Origin: Thermoplasmata archaeon
GTDB lineage: Archaea > Thermoplasmatota > Thermoplasmata > GCA-020350865
Assembly (NCBI GenBank): GCA_020351895.1
Contig: CP070672.1
Location: 776,460-806,219, forward strand
Direction: 5' to 3'
Length of the DNA: 29,760 bases
Under the pieces are notes generated by a model. That model was not told where the DNA came from. It searched no databases and saw nothing but the letters and a program-made list of their open reading frames with translations. Of this stretch, positions 15,790-25,207 are shown in pieces (position 1 is the first letter of the stretch; each line of letters starts with the position of its first letter). The translations under genes were made by a program, and so were the position numbers.

Positions 15790-16566
15790 CTAGTAATTTA
15801 TCTTTCTTATCTGTTCTATCATCTCTTTTACTCCGCCTTCACCTTCGGTCTCCTCAGGCTGATTCAGTACTATCTTTACATCCACGGCAACTATCCCACT
15901 CTCTGTTGCAACAATAGGGTTTAAATCCATCTCTCTGATGTTTGGATGGGAATTTACAAGATTGGAAACCTTCATGAGGATATTGATCAATTGGTCATTA
16001 TCCGCCTTTGGAAGGCCCCGTACACCCTCAAGAAGGGGTTTTCCTTTTATCTCGCTAAGCATATCCTTTGCATCGCCTGCAGTAATTGGAATGAGCCTGA
16101 AAGTTACATCCTTGTAAACCTCCACGAATATGCCACCCACACCGAACATTATCATGTGTCCAAATTGTGAATCAAAGGCTGTTCCCACGATGAATTCTGG
16201 ACCATGCACCATTTCTTCAAGCAGAACTCCTTTGATCTCGGCATCAGGGAATTTCTCCTTTACGCTTATATTGATCTCATTGTAGGATTTTATTACCTCG
16301 TCCTCGGTTGTGATGTTGATCTTGACTCCGCCCGCATCGGTTTTGTGGACAACTTGGGGTGATACGACCTTCATTACCAGAGGATAACCGATTTCTTTGG
16401 CAAGCTCCACGGCCTCTTGCCAGGATTTTGCCAGGCCGGATTTGTTTAGGGGTATCCCGGCGAGATTAACTACTTCCCGGGACTCATCCATCATTAGAAT
16501 GGATTTACCATTCTTTATTGCTGCGGAAAGATGTTGGGAAATACTGTCAATTGGATTGGCGTTCAC
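15790..16566 (-). CDS. acdB: ADP-forming acyl-CoA (acetyl-CoA) synthetase, beta subunit
   Basis: A 258-residue ATP-grasp subunit of the archaeal ADP-forming acyl-CoA synthetase. The enzyme converts acyl-CoA + ADP + Pi to the free acid, ATP and CoA, the energy-yielding last step of peptide and sugar fermentation. Visible features are LVMKVVSPQVVHKTDAGGVK (residues ~63-82), containing the conserved His that takes the phosphoryl group from the alpha subunit, GPEFIVG, and REMDLNPIV near the C-terminus, a metal-binding ATP-grasp element. Length matches stand-alone beta subunits. The start is GTG 16566 with GGAGGAG eight bases upstream. It overlaps the alpha-subunit stop by four bases (GTGA), indicating translational coupling. 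The acyl substrate (acetyl, propionyl, aryl-acetyl) cannot be told from sequence by eye. Confidence 0.9.
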   Translation of the reverse strand: MNANPIDSISQHLSAAIKNGKSILMMDESREVVNLAGIPLNKSGLAKSWQEAVELAKEIGYPLVMKVVSPQVVHKTDAGGVKINITTEDEVIKSYNEINISVKEKFPDAEIKGVLLEEMVHGPEFIVGTAFDSQFGHMIMFGVGGIFVEVYKDVTFRLIPITAGDAKDMLSEIKGKPLLEGVRGLPKADNDQLINILMKVSNLVNSHPNIREMDLNPIVATESGIVAVDVKIVLNQPEETEGEGGVKEMIEQIRKINY

Positions 16567-17969
16567 AATAACTCCTCCTTTTTTAGGAAGCGATAGCGTT
16601 CCATTAAGGCGTACATGGCAAATACAGCACGCTCGGGGTACTCGATTTCTGGGATACCTTGGCTGTCCAGGTAATTCTCTGAAGGCTGATGGACTATGCC
16701 AACAAATGAAACAGTAATGGGTTTTCCAGTTGATTCATGGATATCCACTATCCGATAGGCGAGATTTAACGGGTGGGCCATGGCAGTTGGGGAAAGCAGA
16801 ACAATAACGGCATCGATTTCCTCAGCATTCATGAGTATTTTCAGGGCATCATCGTATCTCTGGGCAGTTGAATCACCGATAATATCCACGGGATTTCTAT
16901 GGCTCCAGCTTGGGGGACAGATTTCATTCAGTTGTTCTATGGTCTTATCACCCAGGTGGGCAAGCTTCATGCCGAGACTATGAACCTGATCAGCCGCTAA
17001 GACTCCAGGGCCCCCAGCATTGGTTAAAATCGCTATATTCTCACCATTGGGTACAGGCTGATAAGCCAGTGCCCGGGATGCATCAAAAAGCTCGGAGAGA
17101 GATTTTGCACGAAATATCCCAGACTGTCTGAATGCTGCCTCGTACGCAAGGTCTGAGCCTGCTATGCTTCCCGTATGCGAGGAAGTTGCTTTGGCACCTT
17201 CTTCTGTAAAACCGGATTTGAAGGCCACGATTGGCTTGTCCCTCACAACCTTTCGAGCGATTTCAAAGAATTTGCGGGCATTCCTCAGGGATTCGATATA
17301 GAGCATGATACATTTTGTATTCGGATCATTATGAAAATATTCAATAAGATCGGCATCATCAACGTCGGCTTTATTTCCTATGCTCACAAAATTGGAAAAA
17401 CCCAGAAATTCCTCGAAGGAATACTGAATCACAGATGTGCATAGCGCACCGCTTTGAGATGCAAAGGATATTGGGCCGCGCTTTGGGACGGAATCGCCAA
17501 AGCTTGCATTGAGATCACTGAATGGACTGATTATTCCGAGGCAGTTAGGTCCTATTATTCGAATGTTGTACTTTTTTGCGGTTTCTAAGACATCTTCCTC
17601 GAGTTTTTGTCCCTCCGCCCCCATCTCCGAAAAACCTGCCGTAATTATCACTACAGATTTAACTCCTTTTTTCCCGCAATCCTCAATTGCTTCCTTGACT
17701 CCATCCGCTGGAATACTTATGACCGCCATATCCACTTCAGACGGAACCTTGATTATCGAGTCATAGGCTTTGAGACCTGAGATATCATCCACCTTTGGAT
17801 TAATCGGATAGATACCCCCTTTAAATCCGCCTATAACCCCCTTTTTAACATTCTCGTCGGAGCCGTAGATTATGTTGTTTAAAATCACATTTCCTACTTT
17901 GCCCTTTTTCGCAGAGGCCCCTATGATGGCCACTGAGGATGGTTTAAAAAAGCTCTTTATCGCCTCCAT
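16563..17969 (-). CDS. acdA: ADP-forming acyl-CoA (acetyl-CoA) synthetase, alpha subunit
   Basis: About 468 residues with CoA-binding, succinyl-CoA-synthetase-like and ligase-CoA domains in order. Motifs are SVAIIGASAKKGKVGNVI (CoA-binding fold), GPNCLGIISP, FASQSGALCT and SSHTGSIAGSD, which carries the catalytic phospho-histidine. ILTNAGGPGVLAADQ is in the C-terminal domain. With the beta subunit at 15790-16566 it forms the heteromeric cytoplasmic enzyme. The frame is open back to a TTG at 18008, but that codon lies inside the TATA box. ATG 17969, preceded by GGGGGAG at 17976-17982, fits both the ribosome site and the expected transcript start. The message should therefore have a leader of about 17 bases. 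It is divergent from the giant surface-protein gene. Confidence 0.92.
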   Translation of the reverse strand: MEAIKSFFKPSSVAIIGASAKKGKVGNVILNNIIYGSDENVKKGVIGGFKGGIYPINPKVDDISGLKAYDSIIKVPSEVDMAVISIPADGVKEAIEDCGKKGVKSVVIITAGFSEMGAEGQKLEEDVLETAKKYNIRIIGPNCLGIISPFSDLNASFGDSVPKRGPISFASQSGALCTSVIQYSFEEFLGFSNFVSIGNKADVDDADLIEYFHNDPNTKCIMLYIESLRNARKFFEIARKVVRDKPIVAFKSGFTEEGAKATSSHTGSIAGSDLAYEAAFRQSGIFRAKSLSELFDASRALAYQPVPNGENIAILTNAGGPGVLAADQVHSLGMKLAHLGDKTIEQLNEICPPSWSHRNPVDIIGDSTAQRYDDALKILMNAEEIDAVIVLLSPTAMAHPLNLAYRIVDIHESTGKPITVSFVGIVHQPSENYLDSQGIPEIEYPERAVFAMYALMERYRFLKKEELL

Positions 17970-18006
17970 TTTAAACTCCCCCATATATTCTCCCAAATAG
18001 CATTTC

Positions 18007-18015
18007 AATTTATAA
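18007..18015 (-). promoter_or_regulatory. TATA box for the acyl-CoA synthetase operon
   Basis: The minus strand reads TTATAAATT, centred about 42 bases before ATG 17969. The predicted transcript start (~17986) falls just ahead of the GGGGGAG Shine-Dalgarno. This rules out the upstream TTG at 18008 as the alpha-subunit start. Confidence 0.6.
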
Positions 18016-18113
18016 TTCTATCGGTTATTTGTGGACCGTTTCTACATGGTCTTTTGATATTATGGTGAATCAGAGGTTAGGAGGTAGGATTGAGGCCAAT
18101 CATCCAATAAGGG

Positions 18114-18146
18114 GATATATATTAATAGTAAGAAAAATATTTAACA
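18114..18146 (+). promoter_or_regulatory. Probable promoter of the first giant surface-protein gene
   Basis: Two TATA-like elements lie here: GATATATATTAATA (18114-18127) and AAAATATTTAAC (18135-18146), 70-100 bases ahead of the chosen ATG at 18218. Which one is used cannot be decided by eye. This is the divergent side of the acyl-CoA synthetase promoter region. Confidence 0.4.
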
Positions 18147-18217
18147 GCAAACCCAGGGGGGACTTAAGAACAAGGTTTAAGTGGGCAATAAAGAGAATTC
18201 ATAATGGAGTGGGGATT

Positions 18218-21200
18218 ATGAGAAAACCTGTAAACTTACTAATAGTGACAATGCTAGTTTTGGGTGTTTTCCAAATTATGTTACCCTCGGATAATTTTAC
18301 TGTGCAAGCTGATCCATTGCCGCCCGATACTCAATTTATAGATGGCGATTGGATTGTGAATGGAACAGAAAATCGCATTGATGAGGTTATTGTTTTGAAT
18401 GGAAGCCTGATAGTCAACTCAGGGGGATCGTTGACCCTACAAAATGTCACATTGGCCATAAACTGCACCAGTTCTGATGGTGAATTCGGGATCGAGGTGA
18501 ACAGCAGCGCCACATTAATAATAACAGATGTGGATGGTGATCCTATAACCACCAGCGATTCCTCCAACATAACGGACAGTCCTTTCGATGTGGATAACGA
18601 TGACCCGGGTCTTGATTTCGAGTACCAATTTCAGGTTAACGATGGCGCTACATTATCCATAAGCAATTCATTAATTAGAGAATGCGGATACGACGGTTCT
18701 GATAAGGGCCTGACCATTGAAACCGATTATGCCGATATTCAGAACTGTACTTTTAGGAGCAACTATTATGGAATATCCCTTGAAAGCGCAGAGAACTTCA
18801 CGATTGCGAACAATGATATAGAGGGTGGATGGGTAGGAATTTACGGTGAAAAGGACATTAGAAATGGGCAAATATATGGTAACAAAATCTATAATTGTTT
18901 GAGCAAGGGCATCGGAATTCGTGCATACAAAGTGGACATATTCGATAACCATATCTACAACAATGTGGACGGAATATACTCAAAAAGTGGAATCGTAAAA
19001 TGCAGGATATTCAGGAATGATGTCCATGATAACAGCAATATGGGCATGAATATGAACGAGGGGTGGTTTTTACCCTGTACCGACAATCAATTCTTCGAGA
19101 ACGATATTCATCACAATAATGAGAAGGGTCTTTGGTATTATGGACACAACACCACAATCTACGGTAATGAGATCCATAATAATGTCCGTGATGGCTTGGA
19201 TTTAAATGGAGATAGGCACACAGTCAGAGATAATCATTTCCACAATAATTCTCAAATGGGGGTGAGGCTGTCCTGGGTAACAGATACAGTTTATCACGAC
19301 AATATACATGTGTTCAACGGTGGTGGACCGTTGATGGGGAATTACAGGACCCATCTTCGAGTTGGCTCCAGTGATGGAGTGGAAATTTACGGGAATACGT
19401 TCCAGTACATGAAAACTGATTCTGAATTGGCAGTGAGTATGCCATGGAATTCGAACCTGACATTTCACAACAACACAGTCACCTATAATGGTGATTTCAC
19501 TTTGAGCGGAGCCGTAAGATGCGATCTTGGGGCTCAAGATAGTAACTTACGCATCATTGACAATAACATATCGTACAATTATGGTAGAGGTCTTTACGTA
19601 TATGGAAGCTCTTTTCCCGAAAATTCCGCTGAGATAAGAAATAATTTCGTTTATCAAAACACTGGATACAGCCTGACTTTCACCCAAATGCAGGATTATA
19701 CCATAACGAACAACACGTTCATTACAGCTGGCAGTACAGGTGTGTTTGTGGATGATTGTCGAGATGGGGAATTTTCCAACAACACCGTCTATGGAAGTTT
19801 CGAGGATTTTTATATAAGAGATACCCATGGTGATACCGATGACACGCATTTTGTTGTAACGAACTGTTCATTCGATCCCTCTAGTGTCCGGCTGACACAG
19901 GGTTATCCGGATTTCACATTTGAATCGTACCTTCATGTATATGTAACCGATATTAACGGCCCAGTACCAGATGCCCTTATAAGAGTCAGAAATGCTTCAG
20001 GTAAACAGGTTTACCAAGGAAACACAGACAGCGAAGGATGGATACGCTTCATAAGATTGGCGAACCAGACCCAGATAACATCCCCAACACCGTCACAAAA
20101 CATGACACTTTACTTTGATCCATACAATATCTCGTCATTAAATAGCGGTGACACTGCCTATGGCGAAATCGAGCCCATAATGTACCAATCTCAGACAGTC
20201 AACGTAATTTTTGGCTCTGATCTATTACCCGAATCCCCGAAAGATTTGACTGCAGTAAGTCAAGGGATAGATGTATATCTTAGCTGGACGCCGAGCCATT
20301 CACCGGACCTCGATTACTATCAAATATACAGGAACAATACGGTGGGAGGATGGAGTCTTGTGGATACCACCACCTTCAATTATTGGACCGACTTACAGGG
20401 GGCCTCGGACTGGTCAACATATAAATATCGGGTTCGGGCCGTGGACCAGATAGGCCAAACCAGCAGCTTCTCTAACATTGTAAAATGTGGGGACTGGGCC
20501 ATAGGGGACACAAGGACCATTAGCGATTTTTCGGTTGCCCTCAACGGTTCTTTCATCATCCTACCAACAGGTGATGTGACCTTAAGGCATGTAAACCTCG
20601 GCATCAACAGTACCTATCAAGCCGAATTCGGAGTGCAGGTTCGCCCTGGGGGTCAGCTTACTATTTTGGATAACGACAACGATCCGCAGACCTTAGGCGA
20701 TCAATCCAATATTTCTGCTGTTTTCAACACGAAGACCATGGAATACGTTAATTTCTATTTCAAGGTGGAAGGATCTTTGTTCGAGATGAGAAACAGCAGA
20801 CTGTTTCGGTGCGGCTCTGATGAGGGACTCACCTATCCGATATGGTATCTTGATGAGCAAGCTCAGGAAGTCATAACCATGGGTGAGCCTTGGAAGAGGG
20901 GATTGTACGCGGCTAACACGGCGAATATGGTGATTATCGAAAATTGTAACCTAACAGATAACTTCGTGGCGATTCTAATAGATGACGCCTCAAACTGCAT
21001 CATTCTAAACAACAATATCTCAAACAATATATTCGGAATTTACCTGAACAACACGCAATTGGCTGAGATATACAATAACATCTTTTATCATAATTTCGTG
21101 GCCTCAATATTCCTCTATAATTCAGATTCCAACACCATTCATGAAAATAACATCACCAATGATCCTCTTTTGGCTTCTATGTCAACAGAGCAGGCCGGTA

Positions 21201-24200
21201 TAGCCATATACGAGACCGGTACGATTGCCAACCTGATTTTTGACAACAATATTGCTTATGGTGATTTCTGCATCTATATGTTAAAGGGAGGCAGCGATAA
21301 CGAGATATCAAACAACAATTTTTTCGAAGCAGATTATGGGATGTTCATCTACAATACCACGGCCCCGAATCTGATTCAGGGGAATTATTTCAAAAACAAT
21401 GAATATGCATTAACTTTCGATCTTTCGGATTCATTAACCATTCGGGGTGGAGGTATCCGCGGGGGTTTTTATGGATTTTATGGCTGGAATTCAGACAATA
21501 TATCGGTCTCGGATATATACTTCGAAGATATCAGTGGCTTGGGAATCGCAGGACTTTACTGCTACAACATGAAAGTATGGAATACATCATTTAAAAACAA
21601 CGGCTTGGCTGGAGTCGCATTTGGTAATGGAGACCTGATATTCTTGGACAACATAACAATAGAGGACTCTATGATTGGATTTTATATTGTATGGAATGCA
21701 CAAAACGTCAAGCTCCAAAACTCGAAGATTTTTAATGTGGAAGAAGCGGTAATTAGTGAGGGATGCTACGATGCAGTGATTGAAAACAGTTCATTGAGTG
21801 CTATAGGATACATTTTAAATCTTACATTAGCCTCGATTATCTTGATAAACACGACCTTTAATCATACGAGAGTGAAATTGGATAACTCGTCAAGTATTTC
21901 CTACAATTGGTATGTCGATATACTGGTTCTTGATTGGCTGGCTAATCCTGTTCCCAATGCCCAGGTGCAGGTTAGAAAGGTATTCGGAACCTTGGTTTTC
22001 AACGGTTTTTCGGATGCCAATGGATATGCAAGATGGATTCTTTTGCATGAGCGCACCCAGTTTCAATCTTCAAATGAGACTTCGAATCCCTATTTCATAT
22101 TTGCCGATTATGGCAATCATTCAGGCTCGTTGGAGCTGCTTTTGAATCAATCCGGCATTATCGTGGTCAGTCTTGAAAACACGGCCCCAACCGCATCCAA
22201 CGTGATAATCAACCCCATATATCCAACAACCATATCTGATTTGACGTTATCCTATCAGTACACTGATCCCGAGAATGACCCGGAAGGAAGCACCCAGATT
22301 TTGTGGTATATAGATGGGATTTACAATAATTCCTTTGATAATATGATGGTCATTAACAGTGGATTCACTAGTAAAGGTCAGACATGGTTCTGCGAGGTCA
22401 TACCCCATGACGGAACTGTATACGGCATAGGTATGATATCCACGCCAGTATCCATTCAAAACACACCACCCGAGGTATCCAATGTTATAATTTTAGAAGC
22501 GAATCCAAGGAGTTCTGACAATCTTCATGTGGATTATACTTATTTTGATATCGACGACGATCCAGAAACCTGGTCATTACGTAAATGGATGGTGGATAAT
22601 GGCACTGGCTGGGTATATTCTGGTGTGGACTCAATGGAGCTGAGTTCGATTTATACCAAAGAGGGAGATAAATGGAGATGTTTGGTATCACCAGGGGATG
22701 GTGATGATTACGGTACTCCAGTTTTATCGCCTATGGTTGTAATTTACAATTCGGCACCAGAGGTTCAAGATGCTACAATCCAACCTGAATCTCCAAAGAG
22801 TAATGAGACGTTAATGGCCATTTACACCTATTACGATCTCGATAACGATCCAGAATCTGGGAGCATAATAAACTGGTTTAAAAACGGTATTGAGGAGGTG
22901 GATTTGAATGGCAGTCCTTCTGTTGATCCCTTGCGAACCCAGCAGGGTGATAAATGGTATTATGTGATCATACCAAGTGATGGTGAGGATTTTGGAGCCC
23001 CATTCCAATCAGACTCTGTTGTAATTGCTAATACACCACCCAGTGTTTCCAATGTGACCATAACTCCCGCGAGTCCGGGTACAGCAGACGATTTAATCGT
23101 TGAATATGATTATTATGATGAAGATGGGGATCTCGAGAGCGATGATACCATAATCAAATGGTATCGAATGAGACCTGGGGATATCGAGTTCTCTTACACT
23201 GGATACCAGGGAAAAACCCTATCCTCCACATTCACAACAAAAGATGAGATATGGAAATGCGAGGTCATACCCCATGACGGACTTAACTATGGTATAAACG
23301 TATTCTCACCCATAGAAGTTACAATCGGTAATTCTCCACCCTCGGCAACCGATCTTTCTATCTCTCCATCAGATCCTCAGACAGGAGATGACCTTATTTC
23401 ATACTATGAATATTCTGATTTGGATTCTGACCTCGAGGAGGGTACAACCATCATCTGGTTCCGAGATGGAAACCAGGTTACCATACTGGACAATCTATTT
23501 TCCGTGCCAAGCAGTGAAACTCAAAAAGGAGAGGTTTGGTACTTCAAGGTAAAACCAAAAGATGGATTCGATTTTGGAACCGAAGTGCGGTCCCAGGAAG
23601 TCACAATTCAAAATAGCGTACCAGAGGCTAAGGGCTTGGAAATCACACCAAGGTTCCCACTGGGTGAGAACAACCTTGTTGCTTCATACGTTTATTATGA
23701 TGAGGATGGTGATTTAGAGGTATCCCATGAGATCAGATGGTATAAGAATGGACTCCATCAGGAATTTTACGACGATATGTCTGAGGTGGAATCAGCAGCC
23801 ACCGAAAAAGGCGATCTCTGGTACTTTACTTTAAGGGTTTTTGATGGCAAAAGTTACAGTGAGCAAAACTCCTCGTTTCATATAGAGGTGCAAAACTCCC
23901 AGCCCATAGTCACCACAGTTTCCCCAGAACCTCAGGCAATGACAATAAACGAGACCGAATCTCTCGAATTCTTCATTGATGTTTCCGATCCCGATGGTGA
24001 TTTCTTATTGTTCAAATGGAGACTGGATAAATCAAGTGTAGGAGATGCTGAGTACTATAAATTAGAAACTGATTATGACGATGCTGGAGTCTACACACTC
24101 AATCTGTCGGTATCCGATGTTGGGGAGAAATCATACACATTGTATTATGAGTGGGATATTACTGTGAATAACGTGAATCGACTGCCGGAAATAGAGGTCA

Positions 24201-25072
24201 GCGAACCACTAGTATCTAATCCTAAGATGAAGGAGGATACATCCCTTAGGTTCCTGATAGAGGAAAATGACCTAGATGAGGAGGATACCCTCGAGATTAC
24301 TTGGTATTTCGATGATGTGGTGGCTCAGGAAGGGGGAACCTCTTACACATATCATGCAAGCTTTGCCGCAGCTGGAGACCATGTTGTCAGAGCCGTGGTA
24401 GACGATGGGACAGATACCACGGAATATAGCTGGGATCTGAGTGTGGAGGATGTGGCAGAGGTTCGTGAGGAATTTGCGGGCATGTCCTATGATGCCTGGG
24501 GATTGGTATTGGCCATACTTTCTGGTATTGCGGCGGTATTGCTTTCAATAATTGGTCTATTTAGAGTAAAAAAGAAAAAAGGTGCACTCAAGATATACAT
24601 GACCGAGATAGACGATATATCTTCCCAGAAAGAAGAGGACCCAGGTGAGTATGAACATAAACTCAATGAGCTTGAAGATAAGATAAACAGCGATTTCAGA
24701 GAGGGACATATCGAGGACCTTCACTACCTGATGCTTCAGGACATGCTGACATCCAGGCGTGGGGATGTTCGAAGGGCAACAATCTCACAGAAGTTCGAGG
24801 GATTACCTGAAGGTGTTACAAAAGAATTGGATGACATGCTAAAGGATGGTAAAATTAGCCATGAGGAATACGAGGGATTTGTGGCCACAATCTCGCAGAC
24901 CAAGTCTCTTTCACCAGATCAGAGGAAAGAGCTGAACAGGATGATCGAAAAATGGGAGGTTGAGGATAAGGAATCCATTAATGAGGAGCCCACAACAAAG
25001 AAAGTCAAACCTGAAAAAGAAGAGTTCGATGATGTCATGGACGAAATCATCAATGGTTTAGAGGAAGAATAA
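18218..25072 (+). CDS. Giant multidomain surface protein: two beta-helices, FN3, eight Ig/PKD-like repeats, TM and cytoplasmic tail
   Basis: 2284 residues. Signal peptide 1-31 (cut near VQA/DP). Beta-helix repeats ~145-560 (SNNTV, NNDIEGG and similar). A carboxypeptidase-regulatory-like fold ~567-660 (NGPVPDALIRVRN) precedes an FN3 domain ~668-755. A second beta-helix (~764-1221) and a second regulatory-like fold (~1228-1308, NPVPNAQVQVRK) follow. Six Ig-like repeats span 1322-1893 and two PKD-like repeats ~1894-2080. One TM helix (~2094-2116) leads to KKKKG and a 168-residue charged helical tail. The protein is rich in N-x-S/T sites, so heavy glycosylation is likely. ATG 18218 was chosen over the open frame from 18029 because it follows GGAGTGGGG and starts the signal peptide. 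Likely an S-layer-associated or adhesion protein; ligand unknown. Confidence 0.88.
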   Translation: MRKPVNLLIVTMLVLGVFQIMLPSDNFTVQADPLPPDTQFIDGDWIVNGTENRIDEVIVLNGSLIVNSGGSLTLQNVTLAINCTSSDGEFGIEVNSSATLIITDVDGDPITTSDSSNITDSPFDVDNDDPGLDFEYQFQVNDGATLSISNSLIRECGYDGSDKGLTIETDYADIQNCTFRSNYYGISLESAENFTIANNDIEGGWVGIYGEKDIRNGQIYGNKIYNCLSKGIGIRAYKVDIFDNHIYNNVDGIYSKSGIVKCRIFRNDVHDNSNMGMNMNEGWFLPCTDNQFFENDIHHNNEKGLWYYGHNTTIYGNEIHNNVRDGLDLNGDRHTVRDNHFHNNSQMGVRLSWVTDTVYHDNIHVFNGGGPLMGNYRTHLRVGSSDGVEIYGNTFQYMKTDSELAVSMPWNSNLTFHNNTVTYNGDFTLSGAVRCDLGAQDSNLRIIDNNISYNYGRGLYVYGSSFPENSAEIRNNFVYQNTGYSLTFTQMQDYTITNNTFITAGSTGVFVDDCRDGEFSNNTVYGSFEDFYIRDTHGDTDDTHFVVTNCSFDPSSVRLTQGYPDFTFESYLHVYVTDINGPVPDALIRVRNASGKQVYQGNTDSEGWIRFIRLANQTQITSPTPSQNMTLYFDPYNISSLNSGDTAYGEIEPIMYQSQTVNVIFGSDLLPESPKDLTAVSQGIDVYLSWTPSHSPDLDYYQIYRNNTVGGWSLVDTTTFNYWTDLQGASDWSTYKYRVRAVDQIGQTSSFSNIVKCGDWAIGDTRTISDFSVALNGSFIILPTGDVTLRHVNLGINSTYQAEFGVQVRPGGQLTILDNDNDPQTLGDQSNISAVFNTKTMEYVNFYFKVEGSLFEMRNSRLFRCGSDEGLTYPIWYLDEQAQEVITMGEPWKRGLYAANTANMVIIENCNLTDNFVAILIDDASNCIILNNNISNNIFGIYLNNTQLAEIYNNIFYHNFVASIFLYNSDSNTIHENNITNDPLLASMSTEQAGIAIYETGTIANLIFDNNIAYGDFCIYMLKGGSDNEISNNNFFEADYGMFIYNTTAPNLIQGNYFKNNEYALTFDLSDSLTIRGGGIRGGFYGFYGWNSDNISVSDIYFEDISGLGIAGLYCYNMKVWNTSFKNNGLAGVAFGNGDLIFLDNITIEDSMIGFYIVWNAQNVKLQNSKIFNVEEAVISEGCYDAVIENSSLSAIGYILNLTLASIILINTTFNHTRVKLDNSSSISYNWYVDILVLDWLANPVPNAQVQVRKVFGTLVFNGFSDANGYARWILLHERTQFQSSNETSNPYFIFADYGNHSGSLELLLNQSGIIVVSLENTAPTASNVIINPIYPTTISDLTLSYQYTDPENDPEGSTQILWYIDGIYNNSFDNMMVINSGFTSKGQTWFCEVIPHDGTVYGIGMISTPVSIQNTPPEVSNVIILEANPRSSDNLHVDYTYFDIDDDPETWSLRKWMVDNGTGWVYSGVDSMELSSIYTKEGDKWRCLVSPGDGDDYGTPVLSPMVVIYNSAPEVQDATIQPESPKSNETLMAIYTYYDLDNDPESGSIINWFKNGIEEVDLNGSPSVDPLRTQQGDKWYYVIIPSDGEDFGAPFQSDSVVIANTPPSVSNVTITPASPGTADDLIVEYDYYDEDGDLESDDTIIKWYRMRPGDIEFSYTGYQGKTLSSTFTTKDEIWKCEVIPHDGLNYGINVFSPIEVTIGNSPPSATDLSISPSDPQTGDDLISYYEYSDLDSDLEEGTTIIWFRDGNQVTILDNLFSVPSSETQKGEVWYFKVKPKDGFDFGTEVRSQEVTIQNSVPEAKGLEITPRFPLGENNLVASYVYYDEDGDLEVSHEIRWYKNGLHQEFYDDMSEVESAATEKGDLWYFTLRVFDGKSYSEQNSSFHIEVQNSQPIVTTVSPEPQAMTINETESLEFFIDVSDPDGDFLLFKWRLDKSSVGDAEYYKLETDYDDAGVYTLNLSVSDVGEKSYTLYYEWDITVNNVNRLPEIEVSEPLVSNPKMKEDTSLRFLIEENDLDEEDTLEITWYFDDVVAQEGGTSYTYHASFAAAGDHVVRAVVDDGTDTTEYSWDLSVEDVAEVREEFAGMSYDAWGLVLAILSGIAAVLLSIIGLFRVKKKKGALKIYMTEIDDISSQKEEDPGEYEHKLNELEDKINSDFREGHIEDLHYLMLQDMLTSRRGDVRRATISQKFEGLPEGVTKELDDMLKDGKISHEEYEGFVATISQTKSLSPDQRKELNRMIEKWEVEDKESINEEPTTKKVKPEKEEFDDVMDEIINGLEEE
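22181..23896 (+). repeat. Six tandem Ig-like repeats coded in the giant surface-protein gene
   Basis: Six units of about 286 bases (95 residues each) follow head to tail. Each opens with a T/S-x-P-x-x-x-x-V-x-I-x-P phrase (NTAPTASNV, TPPEVSNVI, SAPEVQDAT, TPPSVSNVT, SPPSATDLS, SVPEAKGLE). An acidic Y-x-D-x-E/D-x-D-x-E strand, a W-Y/F core and a KG-x-x-W turn follow, ending in P-x-DG. Units differ in sequence, but a 24-base stretch is identical in units 1 (22391-22414) and 4 (23258-23281). Related units appear again at 29220-29760 in the next gene. Confidence 0.8.
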
Positions 25073-25154
25073 CATTCCTAAGTAGGCGATACTATCTATT
25101 CTTCCGAGGATATTCCCTCTCTATGGCCACATGCTATTATATAGTATAAATTGT

Positions 25155-25167
25155 ATTATATATAAAG
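25155..25167 (+). promoter_or_regulatory. TATA box for the second giant surface-protein gene
   Basis: ATTATATATAAAG is the best TATA match in the window. It lies about 46 bases before ATG 25208 and 85 bases after the stop of the preceding giant gene. The expected transcript start (~25187) leaves a leader of some 20 bases containing GGGAGG at 25195-25200. The two giant genes therefore probably have separate promoters. Confidence 0.6.
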
Positions 25168-25207
25168 AATAATATCCACACCATTGGGCAATTTGGGAGG
25201 TATATGA

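Larger units (their letters stand above)
17970..18217. other. Divergent promoter region between acyl-CoA synthetase and giant surface-protein genes
   Basis: 248 bases holding a clear minus-strand TATA box (18007-18015) and plus-strand candidates (18114-18146). The plus frame is open through part of it (from 18029) but lacks a ribosome-binding site, and its translation is not secretory. I read it as non-coding. No inverted-repeat operator is evident. Confidence 0.5.

Noticed and set aside
17970..18008. N-terminal extension of the acyl-CoA synthetase alpha subunit from a TTG
   Set aside because: The TTG lies inside the TATA box, upstream of the predicted transcript start; ATG 17969 has the Shine-Dalgarno.
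18029..18217. 63-codon N-terminal extension of the first giant surface protein
   Set aside because: It has no ribosome-binding site, spans the likely TATA boxes, and would bury the signal peptide that begins at ATG 18218.
18650..21880. Short recurring AAC/AAT-rich motifs in the beta-helix coding regions, considered as CRISPR or DNA repeats
   Set aside because: The repetition is at protein level (beta-helix Asn ladders), with irregular spacing and no identical direct repeats or unique spacers.
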